A stretch of 64,000 nucleotides of DNA from assembly GCA_947496535.1 (NCBI GenBank), contig CANMDE010000002.1, forward strand, positions 1 through 64,000, given 5' to 3'. This DNA comes from an uncultured Paracoccaceae bacterium. Lineage in GTDB: Bacteria; Pseudomonadota; Alphaproteobacteria; Rhodobacterales; Rhodobacteraceae. The position numbers were made by a program, and so were the translations under genes. Of the stretch, positions 9,078 to 18,032 are shown piece after piece. The notes beneath the pieces are model-generated. The model worked only from the letters and a program-made list of their open reading frames with translations, ran no database searches and was not told the origin of the DNA. Position 1 is the first letter of the stretch. Every line of letters begins with the position of its first letter.

Positions 9078-9710
9078 CTATATTTCGATGGCTTCCGCAA
9101 TGGCCAGAGCATCTTCAAGCTCGACTCCGAGGTACCGAACCGTGCTGTCCATCTTTGTGTGACCAAGCAACAGCTGAACTGCCCGCAAGTTTCCGGTTTT
9201 CTTGTAGATCTGAGTGACCTTGGTTCTTCTCATTGAATGCGTCCCGTAGGCGCTTGCTTCGAGGCCTATCGAAGTGATCCAGTCACGGACAATTCTTGCG
9301 TATTGGCGCGTTGAGATGTGCAGGTGCTCGTGGAATCTGCCCGGCCATAGATATTCAGAGCCGACCATGAGCTCGTCCTCCATCCACTTCTCGACAGACG
9401 CGCGTGTCCCCTCTGATATCTCGAACCGAACTGGTTTCTGGGTCTTGCTCTGCAACACGGACGCCCGTTCCTTGATCTGGCCGGATGCCATAACGTCAAC
9501 GACTTTCATCTTCACCAGATCACAACCGCGAAGCTTGCTGTCGATCGCCATGTTGAACAGAGCAAGATCGCGGTGGTTCTCGGCCAATTCCAGCCGGACG
9601 CGGATAGCCCAGACATGCTTTGGCTTCAAAGGTCGTTTCTGACCGACGATCCGGCCCTTATTCCAAGCAGGGCGAAGCGCACGAATGGCGGGTAAGTTTG
9701 GTGTTTCCAT
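9078..9710 (-). CDS. Short tyrosine recombinase/integrase, copy 1
   Basis: A 210-residue protein that is essentially only the catalytic domain of a phage-type integrase. The active-site set is complete: Arg61 (KLRGCDL), Lys89 (QSKTQ), His158 and Arg161 (THSMRR), His184 (LLGHTK) and the nucleophile Tyr193 (TVRYLG). The N-terminal SAM-like DNA-binding domain of normal integrases is absent. The start at METPNL is fixed by comparison with the second copy at 47819-48451, which has the same length and only four amino-acid differences (positions 115, 120, 129, 145). The two genes differ at many silent positions, so this is not a recent duplication. No partner genes are adjacent. Confidence 0.88.
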   Translation of the reverse strand: METPNLPAIRALRPAWNKGRIVGQKRPLKPKHVWAIRVRLELAENHRDLALFNMAIDSKLRGCDLVKMKVVDVMASGQIKERASVLQSKTQKPVRFEISEGTRASVEKWMEDELMVGSEYLWPGRFHEHLHISTRQYARIVRDWITSIGLEASAYGTHSMRRTKVTQIYKKTGNLRAVQLLLGHTKMDSTVRYLGVELEDALAIAEAIEI

Positions 9711-9764
9711 GACTGATCCTCCGATCCGCCATTCCCTCCCAAAACGACAACCCGACGTTGACCG
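9711..9764. repeat. Conserved block upstream of recombinase 1
   Basis: The 54 bases directly before the recombinase start match 52 of 54 bases at 48452-48505, before the second copy. That is better than the DNA match within the genes themselves. The distal part contains CAACCCGACGTTG, an inverted CAAC/GTTG pair. It could be a recombinase binding or regulatory site. Confidence 0.6.
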
Positions 9765-9909
9765 AAGCAACATATCACAGGATGCTGCAAGCGCCCCTGT
9801 GGCAGCAATGAGCCAATTCTACGAATGCTGCGCACCGCCTGAATTACGGCGAAGTTTTATGAAAAGACATTGGCTGGCTGCGGAGGTTAAGGAATGCGTC
9901 CGAGGTGCG

Positions 9910-10821
9910 TTACTTTTCGAATGGCTCGCCCAAAGACGCGATTCCGTTCAGTTTCACCAAACGTCGGTTGGACGATATGATGCCTAAAACGATAATCGTC
10001 ACAACATAGGGCATGCTTGCCAATAGCTGCGATGGTATTGCAAGGCCGACAGTTTGCGCGGCGATACCGCCAAGCGACACCGCTCCGAACAGGCACGCCC
10101 CAAGGAAGACACGCCCCACCATCCAAGTCCCGAATACCACGAGCGCCACTGCAATCCATCCGCGTCCAGCGATCATGCCATCGGCCCAAAGGGGTGTGTA
10201 GATCGTCGAGGCGTAGGCTCCGGCAATGCCCGCCATCAAGCCGCCAAATGCCACTGCACAAAGACGGATGAGAAGGACGGGATAGCCAATGGCGCTCGCC
10301 GCATGCGGGTTCTCGCCGACGGCCCTCAGCAACAGTCCCAGCTTGGTATGCTTCAACACATACCAAAGCGCGGGAGTGAAGATCAGCGACAGCCACACCA
10401 CGATATCCTGCCGGAAAAGGCCGCCGACAAGGGGTAAGTCAACAACGCCGGGGACCACGATCTTGCCAACACCGGTGACAGTAAAGCTTTCAAATGGTTT
10501 GCCTAAATACGCAGAAAGCCCGAGGCCCATGATGCCAATAGCCAAACCAGTCGCAACCTGATTGGCATGCAAACCCAATACGACGAAAGCAAAGACAAGT
10601 GACAAGGCAGCTCCGCTTAGCCCCCCGAACACAAAACCCATCGCATGGCCGCCGCCGGAATAGACGGTGATGAAGCCGACCGCGGCACCCAGTGCCATTA
10701 TACCCTCGACACCGAGGTTCAGGACGCCAGAGCGTTCGGCCACAAGCTCTCCCAAGGCAGCCAGAAGGAATGGCGTCGCGGCGGCGAGCATCCCAGCCAG
10801 AATATACTCGATGGCGGTCAT
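9910..10821 (-). CDS. ABC transporter permease, BMP/nucleoside type (NupQ-like)
   Basis: A 303-residue inner-membrane permease of the BPD_transp_2 (branched-chain/sugar/nucleoside) class, with eight to ten hydrophobic helices and the family loop VGENPHAASAIGYPV around residues 165-180. It is the last gene of a nine-gene minus-strand set and overlaps the preceding permease by 4 bases. With the BMP lipoprotein-like binding protein at 13406 it forms an importer of the type used for purine nucleosides. The neighbouring 8-oxoguanine deaminase-like enzyme suggests a purine or oxidised purine as substrate (inference). Confidence 0.88.
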   Translation of the reverse strand: MTAIEYILAGMLAAATPFLLAALGELVAERSGVLNLGVEGIMALGAAVGFITVYSGGGHAMGFVFGGLSGAALSLVFAFVVLGLHANQVATGLAIGIMGLGLSAYLGKPFESFTVTGVGKIVVPGVVDLPLVGGLFRQDIVVWLSLIFTPALWYVLKHTKLGLLLRAVGENPHAASAIGYPVLLIRLCAVAFGGLMAGIAGAYASTIYTPLWADGMIAGRGWIAVALVVFGTWMVGRVFLGACLFGAVSLGGIAAQTVGLAIPSQLLASMPYVVTIIVLGIISSNRRLVKLNGIASLGEPFEK

Positions 10822-11891
10822 GCGCGCGCTCCTGGCGGCCAGACCAGTTTGTGGCGCACAAAGGTCGCGGCCGCCAGATAGGCCAGCAGCAGGGTGCCCT
10901 GAAAGACGTTCACTGCCGCAATGGGCAAGCCAGCCGAGACCATCGCATTGTCGCCACCGATATAGAGCGTTGCTATCAAGAAGGCCGAGAAAATAATGCC
11001 GATCGGATGCAGCCCGCCTAGGTAGGCCACGATAATGGCCGCATAGCCATAACCTGTCGCGATTGCGCGTTGCAGCTGCCCAACCGGCCCTGCGACTTCT
11101 GCCGCGCCCGACAGCCCTGCCGCCGCCCCACCAATCAGGAGCGATAGCCAGATTGCGCCGCTTTGCGAGAACCCCGCATAGCGCGCGGCATTGGGCGCCA
11201 GCCCGCCAACCTCTAGCCGGTATCCCGCAAAGCTGCGCTGCACAAAGAACCAGGCAACAATTGTAAGGATAAGCACGATGACCAACGAAATGTTGACCCG
11301 CGTCCCCGGAAGCAAGATTGGCAACAGGGCATCGAACTGGAACATGACCGACTGCGGAAAGTTAAAGCCCATCGGATCCTTCCACGGACCGAGCAGAAGA
11401 TAGTTCAAAATCTGAATGGCCACGAATGACAGCATCAACGAAACAAGGATCTCATTGGCATTCAGGTGCACACGCCAGAAGGCCGTGATCGCCGCCCAGG
11501 CCAGGCCGCCCAGCATGCCCAGCACCAGCATCGTCGGCCAAATCCAGGCGCCGCTGGCTTGGGGCATATAAACCGGGATCGCAGAGGCGAAGATTGCGCC
11601 CAGAACGAACTGCCCCTCGGCGCCAATGTTGAAGACTTTGGCCCGAAATCCAATCGCCAGCCCCTGTGCAATCAGCAGCAATGGCCCCGCTTTCAGCAGG
11701 ATTTCAGAGAATGAAAAATAGCTTGTGAAGGGGTCGATCAGCATCGCCTTGAACACGGCCAAGGGATCGACGCCAATAGCGGCATACAGGACCAAATTGC
11801 TGAGCCCGGCGATGGCCAAAGCCACAAATGGGGCCGCGATCAGAACCGGCAGCGACGCGTGTTCGCGCCGAACAAGCTTTGGTAGTGCCAC
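10818..11891 (-). CDS. ABC transporter permease, BMP/nucleoside type (NupP-like)
   Basis: A 357-residue permease, longer than its partner, with typical family sequence (IGFRAKVFNIGAEGQ near residue 85). The open frame extends to 12056, but that extension lies inside the ATPase gene and looks like shadow sequence. I place the start at the GTG at 11891, which overlaps the ATPase's TAG and begins VALPKLVRREH. The stop overlaps the next permease's start by 4 bases. Together with 9910-10821 it forms the heterodimeric channel of the nucleoside-type importer. Confidence 0.87.
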   Translation of the reverse strand: MALPKLVRREHASLPVLIAAPFVALAIAGLSNLVLYAAIGVDPLAVFKAMLIDPFTSYFSFSEILLKAGPLLLIAQGLAIGFRAKVFNIGAEGQFVLGAIFASAIPVYMPQASGAWIWPTMLVLGMLGGLAWAAITAFWRVHLNANEILVSLMLSFVAIQILNYLLLGPWKDPMGFNFPQSVMFQFDALLPILLPGTRVNISLVIVLILTIVAWFFVQRSFAGYRLEVGGLAPNAARYAGFSQSGAIWLSLLIGGAAAGLSGAAEVAGPVGQLQRAIATGYGYAAIIVAYLGGLHPIGIIFSAFLIATLYIGGDNAMVSAGLPIAAVNVFQGTLLLAYLAAATFVRHKLVWPPGARA

Positions 11892-13399
11892 TATGCTGCG
11901 TCCCCACTTGCGCCAATCATTGCGCGTCCGATGTCTTCTGGTGCCGTTTCGCTGGTTGTGAAACGCGCGCTGAGGCGTCCTTTGCTGAGCACTTGCATGT
12001 AATCTGTCAGAGCGAACAGGTCTTCCATGTCTTCCGAGATCACCAGGATCGCGCACCCTGCATTGCGCAGCGCAATCAACCGTCTGCGGATCGCCGTCGC
12101 AGCACCGATGTCAACGCCCCAGGTCGGTTGGTTAAGAAATAAAAGCTTGGGCTCAAGCATAAGCTCGCGTCCGATGATGAATTTCTGCAGGTTCCCCCCT
12201 GAGAGTGAGCCTGCCTCTGCCTCGGGCCCAGGCGTGCGCACATCGTTTTCAGCGATACAGTCACGGGCGAACGTTTCCGCCCGACCACGACGGATCATAC
12301 CCCTTTGCACCATGCCTTGAAGATAGGCGGTGAGGATCGCATTTTTGACGAGCGACAGTTCGGGCACGGCTCCTTGGCCTAGGCGATCCTCCGGGACAAA
12401 GGCAAAGCCCAGTTTGCGCCGTGCTGCCGGGTTGAGCGCGCCCACTTCGTGCCGATGCATCGCTATGCGGCCTTGCATCATTTTAGGTAAAGGTGTTTCG
12501 CCAGAGATGACAGCGGCAAGCTCTGCCTGCCCATTCCCCGAGACACCGGCAATCCCCAGGATCTCGCCAGCGTGTACATGCAGTGAGATATCTTCAAGCG
12601 ACACGCCAAACGGATCATCCGCCGCAAGCGACAGACCGGTCAGTTCCAGCTGCTTCTCGCCGCGCTTGACCGGTTCGGCTGGCGAAAGATGCGGCATGTC
12701 CCGCCCGATCATCATTGTCGCCAAGACATGGGCATCAAAATCTTTGGGCGTCACATTGCCAGTGATCTTTCCGCTGCGCAGGATCGTGGCATGTGTACAG
12801 ACCGAACGGATCTCCTCAAGCTTGTGCGAGATGAAGAGGATCGACACCCCGCGCTTCGACAACCGACGCAGCGTCTCAAAAAGTTGGTTGACCGCCTGCG
12901 GCGGCAGCACCGATGTCGGCTCATCTAGGATCAGGAGTTTTGGATCGACCATCAGACAGCGGATGATCTCGACCCGTTGGCGCTCACCCACAGACAGCGC
13001 GTACACATGTGCCAGCGGGTCGACTTCAAGGCCAAACTCCCGTCCAAGCTTCAGTATACGCTCGGCCAGATCCTTCTTGTTGCCGGGCACAAGAAGCGAG
13101 ACATTTTCCACAACTGTCAGTGTCTCAAAAAGCGAAAAATGCTGGAACACCATCCCGATGCCCAAACGCCTCGCGGCGGCGGGCGAGGCAATCTGTGTTG
13201 CCTCGCCCATCCAGGTGATCGTGCCTTCGTCAGGCGTTTCAACCCCGTAGATCAGTTTCATCAGCGTCGATTTACCTGCGCCGTTTTCTCCCAAAATCGC
13301 GTGGATTGCACCGGGCATGACGTCAAGATCCACGCTCGCATTGGCGTGGACCGGACCGTAGCGCTTGGTGACGCCACGCAGAGAAAGAAGCGGCTGCAC
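11891..13399 (-). CDS. ABC transporter ATP-binding protein, BMP/nucleoside type (NupO-like)
   Basis: A 502-residue tandem ATPase as in the RbsA/NupO families. The first domain has Walker A (GENGAGKST, near residue 38), an LSVGERQR signature and Walker B (LLILDEPTSVL). The second domain is degenerate: Walker A is not recognisable, but LSGGNLQK and LFLNQPTWGVD remain. That asymmetry is normal for this class. It lies between the binding-protein gene (6-base gap) and the first permease (overlap), so the four genes are one transport unit. Confidence 0.9.
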   Translation of the reverse strand: MQPLLSLRGVTKRYGPVHANASVDLDVMPGAIHAILGENGAGKSTLMKLIYGVETPDEGTITWMGEATQIASPAAARRLGIGMVFQHFSLFETLTVVENVSLLVPGNKKDLAERILKLGREFGLEVDPLAHVYALSVGERQRVEIIRCLMVDPKLLILDEPTSVLPPQAVNQLFETLRRLSKRGVSILFISHKLEEIRSVCTHATILRSGKITGNVTPKDFDAHVLATMMIGRDMPHLSPAEPVKRGEKQLELTGLSLAADDPFGVSLEDISLHVHAGEILGIAGVSGNGQAELAAVISGETPLPKMMQGRIAMHRHEVGALNPAARRKLGFAFVPEDRLGQGAVPELSLVKNAILTAYLQGMVQRGMIRRGRAETFARDCIAENDVRTPGPEAEAGSLSGGNLQKFIIGRELMLEPKLLFLNQPTWGVDIGAATAIRRRLIALRNAGCAILVISEDMEDLFALTDYMQVLSKGRLSARFTTSETAPEDIGRAMIGASGDAA

Positions 13400-13405
13400 G
13401 CTGGT

Positions 13406-14509
13406 TTAGCTGGGAAGCGGCGTGGTCACGCCTTTGACGTGCCAATCCATGCCGATCACCTCTTCGTCGGTCATGGTGACACCGTCGGCAACACCTTCTG
13501 ACCCGTCAGCTTTCATAATCGGGCCGGTAAAGGGCGAAAAGGATCCATCGGCAATTGCCGCTTCAACTTGCAGAATCTCGGCCATCACATCTTCTGGGAT
13601 GTCCGGGCTCCAATCTACAACTTTGACGACATCATCCGCAACGCCAAGGAAGGCAGAGGCTCCCTCGAAGCTGCCGGCCAGATGCGCCTCGATCGATGCG
13701 CGGAAGAAGGGTGACCAATCGGTCAAAACGCAACCGAGATAGGTTTTCGCTGCATAGGCCTTCATCGAGGAGTTGAGGTTGAACGAGTAAACGCCCAACT
13801 CTTCGGCTTTAGAGACCACCGATGGCGTATCCTGCGCGTTCGAGAACAGAACGTCGCAGTCTTGCGCGACCAGTGCTTCGGTTGCTTCCTGGGCCTTTGC
13901 CGGATCAAACCAGGAATTCAGCCAGACGACCGAAAGTTCGATATCGGGGTTGATCCGCTGCGCGCCTAGCGTGAACGCGTTGATCGATGTGATCAGTTCA
14001 GGAATGGCAAACGCGGAAACAGAGCCCAACTTGCCAGTCTTCGACAGCGCGGCGGCTGCCATGCCCAACAGATACGTGCCTTGGCTATACTGCGCTGCGA
14101 AGGGCGAAAAGTTGGGTGCAACCATGAAGCCTGAGGCGTGCAGCACCGTCACATCAGGGTTCCGCCGGGCGATCTGCATCGCACCGTTCTGATAACCGAA
14201 GGAACCGGCAACAAGGAACTGGGTGCCATCGGCAATGGCTTTGTTCATGATGCGGTCGGCGTCGGGGCCTTCATAAATATTCTCTATCACGGTCAGCTGC
14301 ATCGCGTCGCCGTAATCGGCTTTGACGGTTTCCAGCGCCTCGAACAGCGCATGGCCCCAACCCACATCTGCGACCGGCGACGGAATTACCAAGGTAACGA
14401 CAAGGGGATCGTCCGGTGTGGCAGCTTTTGCACGTGCGCCGAGCGTTGCGACCATCGTCGCGGCCGAGGCACCGCCAATAAAGTTTCTACGGTTGAGCGT
14501 GTTCGTCAT
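13406..14509 (-). CDS. BMP-family ABC transporter substrate-binding protein
   Basis: A 367-residue periplasmic protein of the BMP/PnrA family, which binds purine nucleosides and related compounds. The N-terminus carries a twin-arginine-type signal (NRRNFIGG, then a hydrophobic stretch and AKAAT), suggesting Tat export in folded form. ATG at 14509 is chosen because GAGGA lies 8 bases upstream; an in-frame ATG at 14524 adds five residues. The gene sits between the ATPase and the amidohydrolase, 25 bases after the latter, which ties transport to purine catabolism. Confidence 0.87.
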   Translation of the reverse strand: MTNTLNRRNFIGGASAATMVATLGARAKAATPDDPLVVTLVIPSPVADVGWGHALFEALETVKADYGDAMQLTVIENIYEGPDADRIMNKAIADGTQFLVAGSFGYQNGAMQIARRNPDVTVLHASGFMVAPNFSPFAAQYSQGTYLLGMAAAALSKTGKLGSVSAFAIPELITSINAFTLGAQRINPDIELSVVWLNSWFDPAKAQEATEALVAQDCDVLFSNAQDTPSVVSKAEELGVYSFNLNSSMKAYAAKTYLGCVLTDWSPFFRASIEAHLAGSFEGASAFLGVADDVVKVVDWSPDIPEDVMAEILQVEAAIADGSFSPFTGPIMKADGSEGVADGVTMTDEEVIGMDWHVKGVTTPLPS

Positions 14510-14534
14510 GGTGTTTGTCCTCATTCATCCAGGT

Positions 14535-15902
14535 TTATTCATCAAGTTTTGCAAGTGCCCGTTCCGCGTCTTCGAACAGGTCTTTTTCGTTCACAGTCGT
14601 GAATGCCCCGCTTTCCCACACGATTTTGCCGTTGATCATGGTCAGGTCTGTTGGGCTGCCGATACCAACCTTCGGGATCAGGCTAAGCGGATCGTGGCGG
14701 GTGCCGACGTAATCCATGCGGCGTGTATCAATTGCGAAAAGGTCTGCCGCCATTCCTGGCGCCAGTCGACCGATGTCTTCGCGGCCGAGGGCAGAAGCGC
14801 CGCCTTGGGTCGCGAAATTTAGGAAGGTCTTTGGCTCTGGCACCGGGTACTTGCGCGTGCTCGCCGCGAGGCACTGCAGCATATAGGCCGAGTGGACGCA
14901 GTGCATCAGGTTTGAATTGTCATTCGACGCGGCCCCATCAGCTCCAAGGCTGATGCGCACCCCCAGGGCCTCCATCGCGGGAATATCCGTGATCTCAGCC
15001 CCCACCAGATAGACGGGTTCCGGGCAGTGCGACACGCCGGTGCCTGTCGCGGCAAGCTGCATTATTTCATCATGGGTCAGTTCCCAACAATGGGCGTAGA
15101 ACGTATCGCTCCCGGCAAAGCCCATCTCCTCAAGGTACGCGACCGTGCGCTGGCCGGTCCGCGCCTCCATCACCGCGCTTTCGCCTTCACCCACATGGGT
15201 ATGCAGCACAGCGCCCTTGTCCCGGGCAAGCGCCACAGATTGCACCATCGTATCCCTATAGCAATTCACGGGCTGGCACGGCGCCACAACGACCTGACGC
15301 ATGCTGAACCGCCCCGGATCGTGATAGGTGTCGATGACCCGCTCACAATCAGTGATGAACTCATCGGTGGTTTCCAGCATCTCATCCGGGATCGTGGACC
15401 CTTCTGACTTAGGCAGGGTGTTCCCGCCGCGTCCTGCATGAAAGCGCAATCCAAGCAGGTCCGCCGCCTCAAACTGCCGGTCGATCAGCCGCTTTCCCGC
15501 ATGGCGAGGAAAGCAATACTGCTGGTCCATTGCCGTCGTGCAGCCATGTTTGATCAGTTCAGCCATGGCAGTCAGGGACGAGTGATAGAAACAATCCTCA
15601 TTCAATCGCGAAAAGATCGGGTAGATCAAATCGAGCCAATCGATTACCGACAGTTTCGTCCAGTCCAGGTCAGCACGGTTGCGCACGAAGGTTTGGAAGA
15701 AGTGATGATGGGTGTTCACAAGACCCGGATAGATAAACCAGCCGGTGGCATCTTTGGTTGTGACCCCAGATGCGCCGAGGTTGGGACCGATTGCTTTGAT
15801 GGCGGGGCCTTCGGTCAGCAGGTCCACATCTCGCAGAACCTTTGACCCATTGCCATGGTCAACAAGAACTGCTGCGCAGTTTTTGAAGAGCACGCCGGTC
15901 AC
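14535..15902 (-). CDS. Amidohydrolase, 8-oxoguanine deaminase-like
   Basis: A 455-residue metal-dependent deaminase of the ATZ/TRZ (COG0402) family. The metal ligands are visible: NTHHHFFQ near residue 65, HTHVGEGE, YAHCWEL and LGADGAASND. The last motif and overall length best match the 8-oxoguanine/isocytosine deaminase branch, in which 8-oxoguanine becomes urate; other triazine or guanine deaminases are possible. It is flanked by the BMP transporter and by a glutathione transferase and Rieske oxygenase, an arrangement I recall from other Rhodobacterales. A cytoplasmic step after uptake is the simplest reading. Confidence 0.78.
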   Translation of the reverse strand: MTGVLFKNCAAVLVDHGNGSKVLRDVDLLTEGPAIKAIGPNLGASGVTTKDATGWFIYPGLVNTHHHFFQTFVRNRADLDWTKLSVIDWLDLIYPIFSRLNEDCFYHSSLTAMAELIKHGCTTAMDQQYCFPRHAGKRLIDRQFEAADLLGLRFHAGRGGNTLPKSEGSTIPDEMLETTDEFITDCERVIDTYHDPGRFSMRQVVVAPCQPVNCYRDTMVQSVALARDKGAVLHTHVGEGESAVMEARTGQRTVAYLEEMGFAGSDTFYAHCWELTHDEIMQLAATGTGVSHCPEPVYLVGAEITDIPAMEALGVRISLGADGAASNDNSNLMHCVHSAYMLQCLAASTRKYPVPEPKTFLNFATQGGASALGREDIGRLAPGMAADLFAIDTRRMDYVGTRHDPLSLIPKVGIGSPTDLTMINGKIVWESGAFTTVNEKDLFEDAERALAKLDE

Positions 15903-16555
15903 GATGGCGCCTCCGCGAACGGGTCGGGGGCCAGTTCGTGCAGCCGGTGAATCCCCGGCATTTCGATAAAGCCGGGAATGGCGCGCAAGGCACGCATCCA
16001 GATCCGGATCGAAGGATAGGGATCAAGAGAAATGCTTCCGTCAGGGGCCAGTGCGACGTAGGGAAAGCAGGCGATGTCACCAATTGAGGGCCCGTCACCC
16101 ACAAGGAATGTGCCACCTGCTACCCGGCGCGCGAACAAGGCCGCTTCCAACTCTCGCAAGGCGGCGATGCCGTTGGATTGAAGCGCTTTCAGGTCGCCGT
16201 TGAAGTGCAGCATCTCAACCAGTCTTGCGCCGCCCAATTCTGCGGTTAGCCGGTGCGAAAACGCCAACCATTGCTGTTGGAGCGCTGTTGCTCGCGCATC
16301 AGCGTCAGCCAGCCAGTCAGGGCCGTGACGGGCTGCCAGATAGGTAAGCATCGCCGCGCTTTCGGTTAGAACCAGATCACCATCTACGAAGATCGGAATA
16401 CTGCCCGCCGGGTTCAGGGCCAGCAACTCCGCGCCCTGATGCTCGCGCCCCGGATGGAAATCGACAGGTCGCAGCTGCAACTCTACGCCCAATAACGATG
16501 CCAAGAGCCGCACCTTATAGCAGCTGGCCGACAGGATATAATCGTAGAGGATCAT
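15899..16555 (-). CDS. Glutathione S-transferase family protein
   Basis: A 218-residue cytosolic GST. The N-terminal thioredoxin-like half begins with YDYILSASCYKVRLLASLLG and has the cis-proline/SIPIFVDGDLVLTESAAML glutathione-binding segment near residue 55. The helical C-terminal half has the conserved GDGPSIGDIACF motif. Serine/cysteine in SASCYKV suggests a zeta- or beta-like active site, as in isomerases. It overlaps both neighbours by 4 bases (amidohydrolase downstream, oxygenase subunit upstream) and so belongs to the same pathway; ring opening or isomerisation of an oxygenated purine product is conceivable but unproven. Confidence 0.85.
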   Translation of the reverse strand: MILYDYILSASCYKVRLLASLLGVELQLRPVDFHPGREHQGAELLALNPAGSIPIFVDGDLVLTESAAMLTYLAARHGPDWLADADARATALQQQWLAFSHRLTAELGGARLVEMLHFNGDLKALQSNGIAALRELEAALFARRVAGGTFLVGDGPSIGDIACFPYVALAPDGSISLDPYPSIRIWMRALRAIPGFIEMPGIHRLHELAPDPFAEAPS

Positions 16556-17394
16556 TCAGCCACCAATTGCGCACCGTAGGTATAGCTCTGACGCTTCAGC
16601 CAGCGCCGGTAGGCAACCGATGTTAGGTCCGCACGGGTGGGCGTCTCCATCGCGGGATCGAGAGGCAGCCTCTTTGGAATCTGATTTTCAAGGATTGAGC
16701 GATCCTGCACAAAGATCAGCTGCTGAAAGTGAATCAACTCCGTGAGCGTGCTGTCTTCATCAAATAGCGCCATCCAGGGCCAGACATCACATAGGTCCTC
16801 GGTCAGCGGCTGTACGAAAAGGGCAATGACGTCCCATTCGCCGGGGCGCGGGGGGCAAGTCTTGTAAAGGACGCAACAAGTCGGCGCAGGCACGCGGTAC
16901 ATATATTCCGTGGTGATCCCGCCACCAGCCGACTTGGCAGCCTGGGGTTGATAGAACTCCACCTTGGTGGCCCACACTTCATCAACCTCATCGCGGATTT
17001 CGACTTTGTAATCGCGCACCTCAGGGTGGGACTCGGCACCAAGAATGTCCGTATGCACGAAGGGAAAGTGGGCGATATCGAGGAAATTCTCGACCGCGCG
17101 CAGCGGCGAGCATTTGACCCGCACCACGCCAACATCCACCAACGTCCGATCTGGGTGGTCGGCTTCGGGTATGGTGAATAGGTCCTTTCCCGGATATCCA
17201 AGGCTCGTCCAAAGATGACCAAAGCGCTGGACAACGGGTAGAGCGCGCCCGCCGCTTTCGACCTCCGGTACGCCGTCTCTCGACCCAAATACGGTGATTT
17301 CTTCGCCCAGGAGTAGGCTGCTTTTTCCATCCAGGCTCAGGCCAGACAAAAGACCGACAGGGTACCATGCGTTGCGCACGGCAGCAGTTGTCAT
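16552..17394 (-). CDS. Rieske-type oxygenase catalytic subunit without its own Rieske domain
   Basis: A 280-residue protein that matches only the C-terminal mononuclear-iron half of ring-hydroxylating oxygenase alpha subunits. Iron ligands are evident: Asn103-x2-Asp106-x2-His109-x4-His114 (ENFLDIAHFPFVH) and Asp231 (FVQDRSILENQ). Asp106 is the electron-bridging residue of this family. The N-terminal 60 residues contain no CxH/CxxH cluster motif; that domain is encoded by the next gene upstream (17391-18032), overlapping by 4 bases. The two proteins presumably assemble into one working oxygenase. Context points to an 8-oxopurine or urate-like substrate. No dedicated reductase gene is present nearby. 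Confidence 0.8.
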   Translation of the reverse strand: MTTAAVRNAWYPVGLLSGLSLDGKSSLLLGEEITVFGSRDGVPEVESGGRALPVVQRFGHLWTSLGYPGKDLFTIPEADHPDRTLVDVGVVRVKCSPLRAVENFLDIAHFPFVHTDILGAESHPEVRDYKVEIRDEVDEVWATKVEFYQPQAAKSAGGGITTEYMYRVPAPTCCVLYKTCPPRPGEWDVIALFVQPLTEDLCDVWPWMALFDEDSTLTELIHFQQLIFVQDRSILENQIPKRLPLDPAMETPTRADLTSVAYRRWLKRQSYTYGAQLVAE

Positions 17395-18032
17395 GCGGCG
17401 TCCCCCATGCCTTCAGCGGTGCGCCGCAAAACCTCAAGCGCAGTAGAGACTTTCATCCCATTTGGCGCGCTGATCCCGCTTGGGACAAGGGCAATCACCT
17501 GTACCTCGCCTGACCCATAGTCGTTCATGAGTAAGATGGTGTTCTGCCCGCCAAGCTGCGCTCTGATCGTACCATCAACCCTCCGCCCCTTGCAGGCGGA
17601 TGATATCGCGTCGACTGACGCGGCAATCACAAGGCTGCGCAATGCGTTGTGGCCTGTGAACTGGTCGGGCGCCACAGCCGGTGAAACCGCAGCCCCCCAG
17701 ACAACACCATTTGCTTCTGTCATGGGTAAAGGGCCGCAATTGATGGTGTTGGGCGGTTCGACTGCCGGATGCGCCGGGATTTTTTGGCAGGCGCCATCGC
17801 TTCCAAAACGCCAACCATGATAGATGCAGGACAACGTCTGACCACGCACAAACCCGTGCGACAGGCGCATACCGCGATGCGGGCAGCGGTCTGCGTTCGC
17901 GTAAAGATCACCCGAGGCCGCGCGCCACACCGCGATCATGCGTGTTGGCAGCCGCGCTGGCACGACGGTTCCGTTTGGAATGTCAGCTGACACCGCGATT
18001 GGCACCCATCGCGCATCGGTATCGGCAGCCAT
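17391..18032 (-). CDS. Rieske [2Fe-2S] protein with C-terminal extension, partner of split oxygenase
   Basis: A 213-residue protein whose first 100 residues are a Rieske domain, with cluster ligands Cys50-Pro-His52 (CPHRG) and Cys69-x2-His72 (CIYHGW). Residues 110-213 form an extension I do not recognise; it is not the catalytic iron domain, which is encoded separately just downstream. The ATGA-type overlap means the two are made together, probably in equal amounts. The fused form is the rule in this enzyme family, so the split is unusual. It would pass electrons to the iron centre of 16552-17394. Confidence 0.8.
   Translation of the reverse strand: MAADTDARWVPIAVSADIPNGTVVPARLPTRMIAVWRAASGDLYANADRCPHRGMRLSHGFVRGQTLSCIYHGWRFGSDGACQKIPAHPAVEPPNTINCGPLPMTEANGVVWGAAVSPAVAPDQFTGHNALRSLVIAASVDAISSACKGRRVDGTIRAQLGGQNTILLMNDYGSGEVQVIALVPSGISAPNGMKVSTALEVLRRTAEGMGDAA

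Noticed and set aside
12330..13250. 306-codon plus-strand frame opposite the nucleoside-type ATPase
   Set aside because: The minus strand encodes an unmistakable ATPase with all motifs; this frame is serine/arginine-rich antisense.
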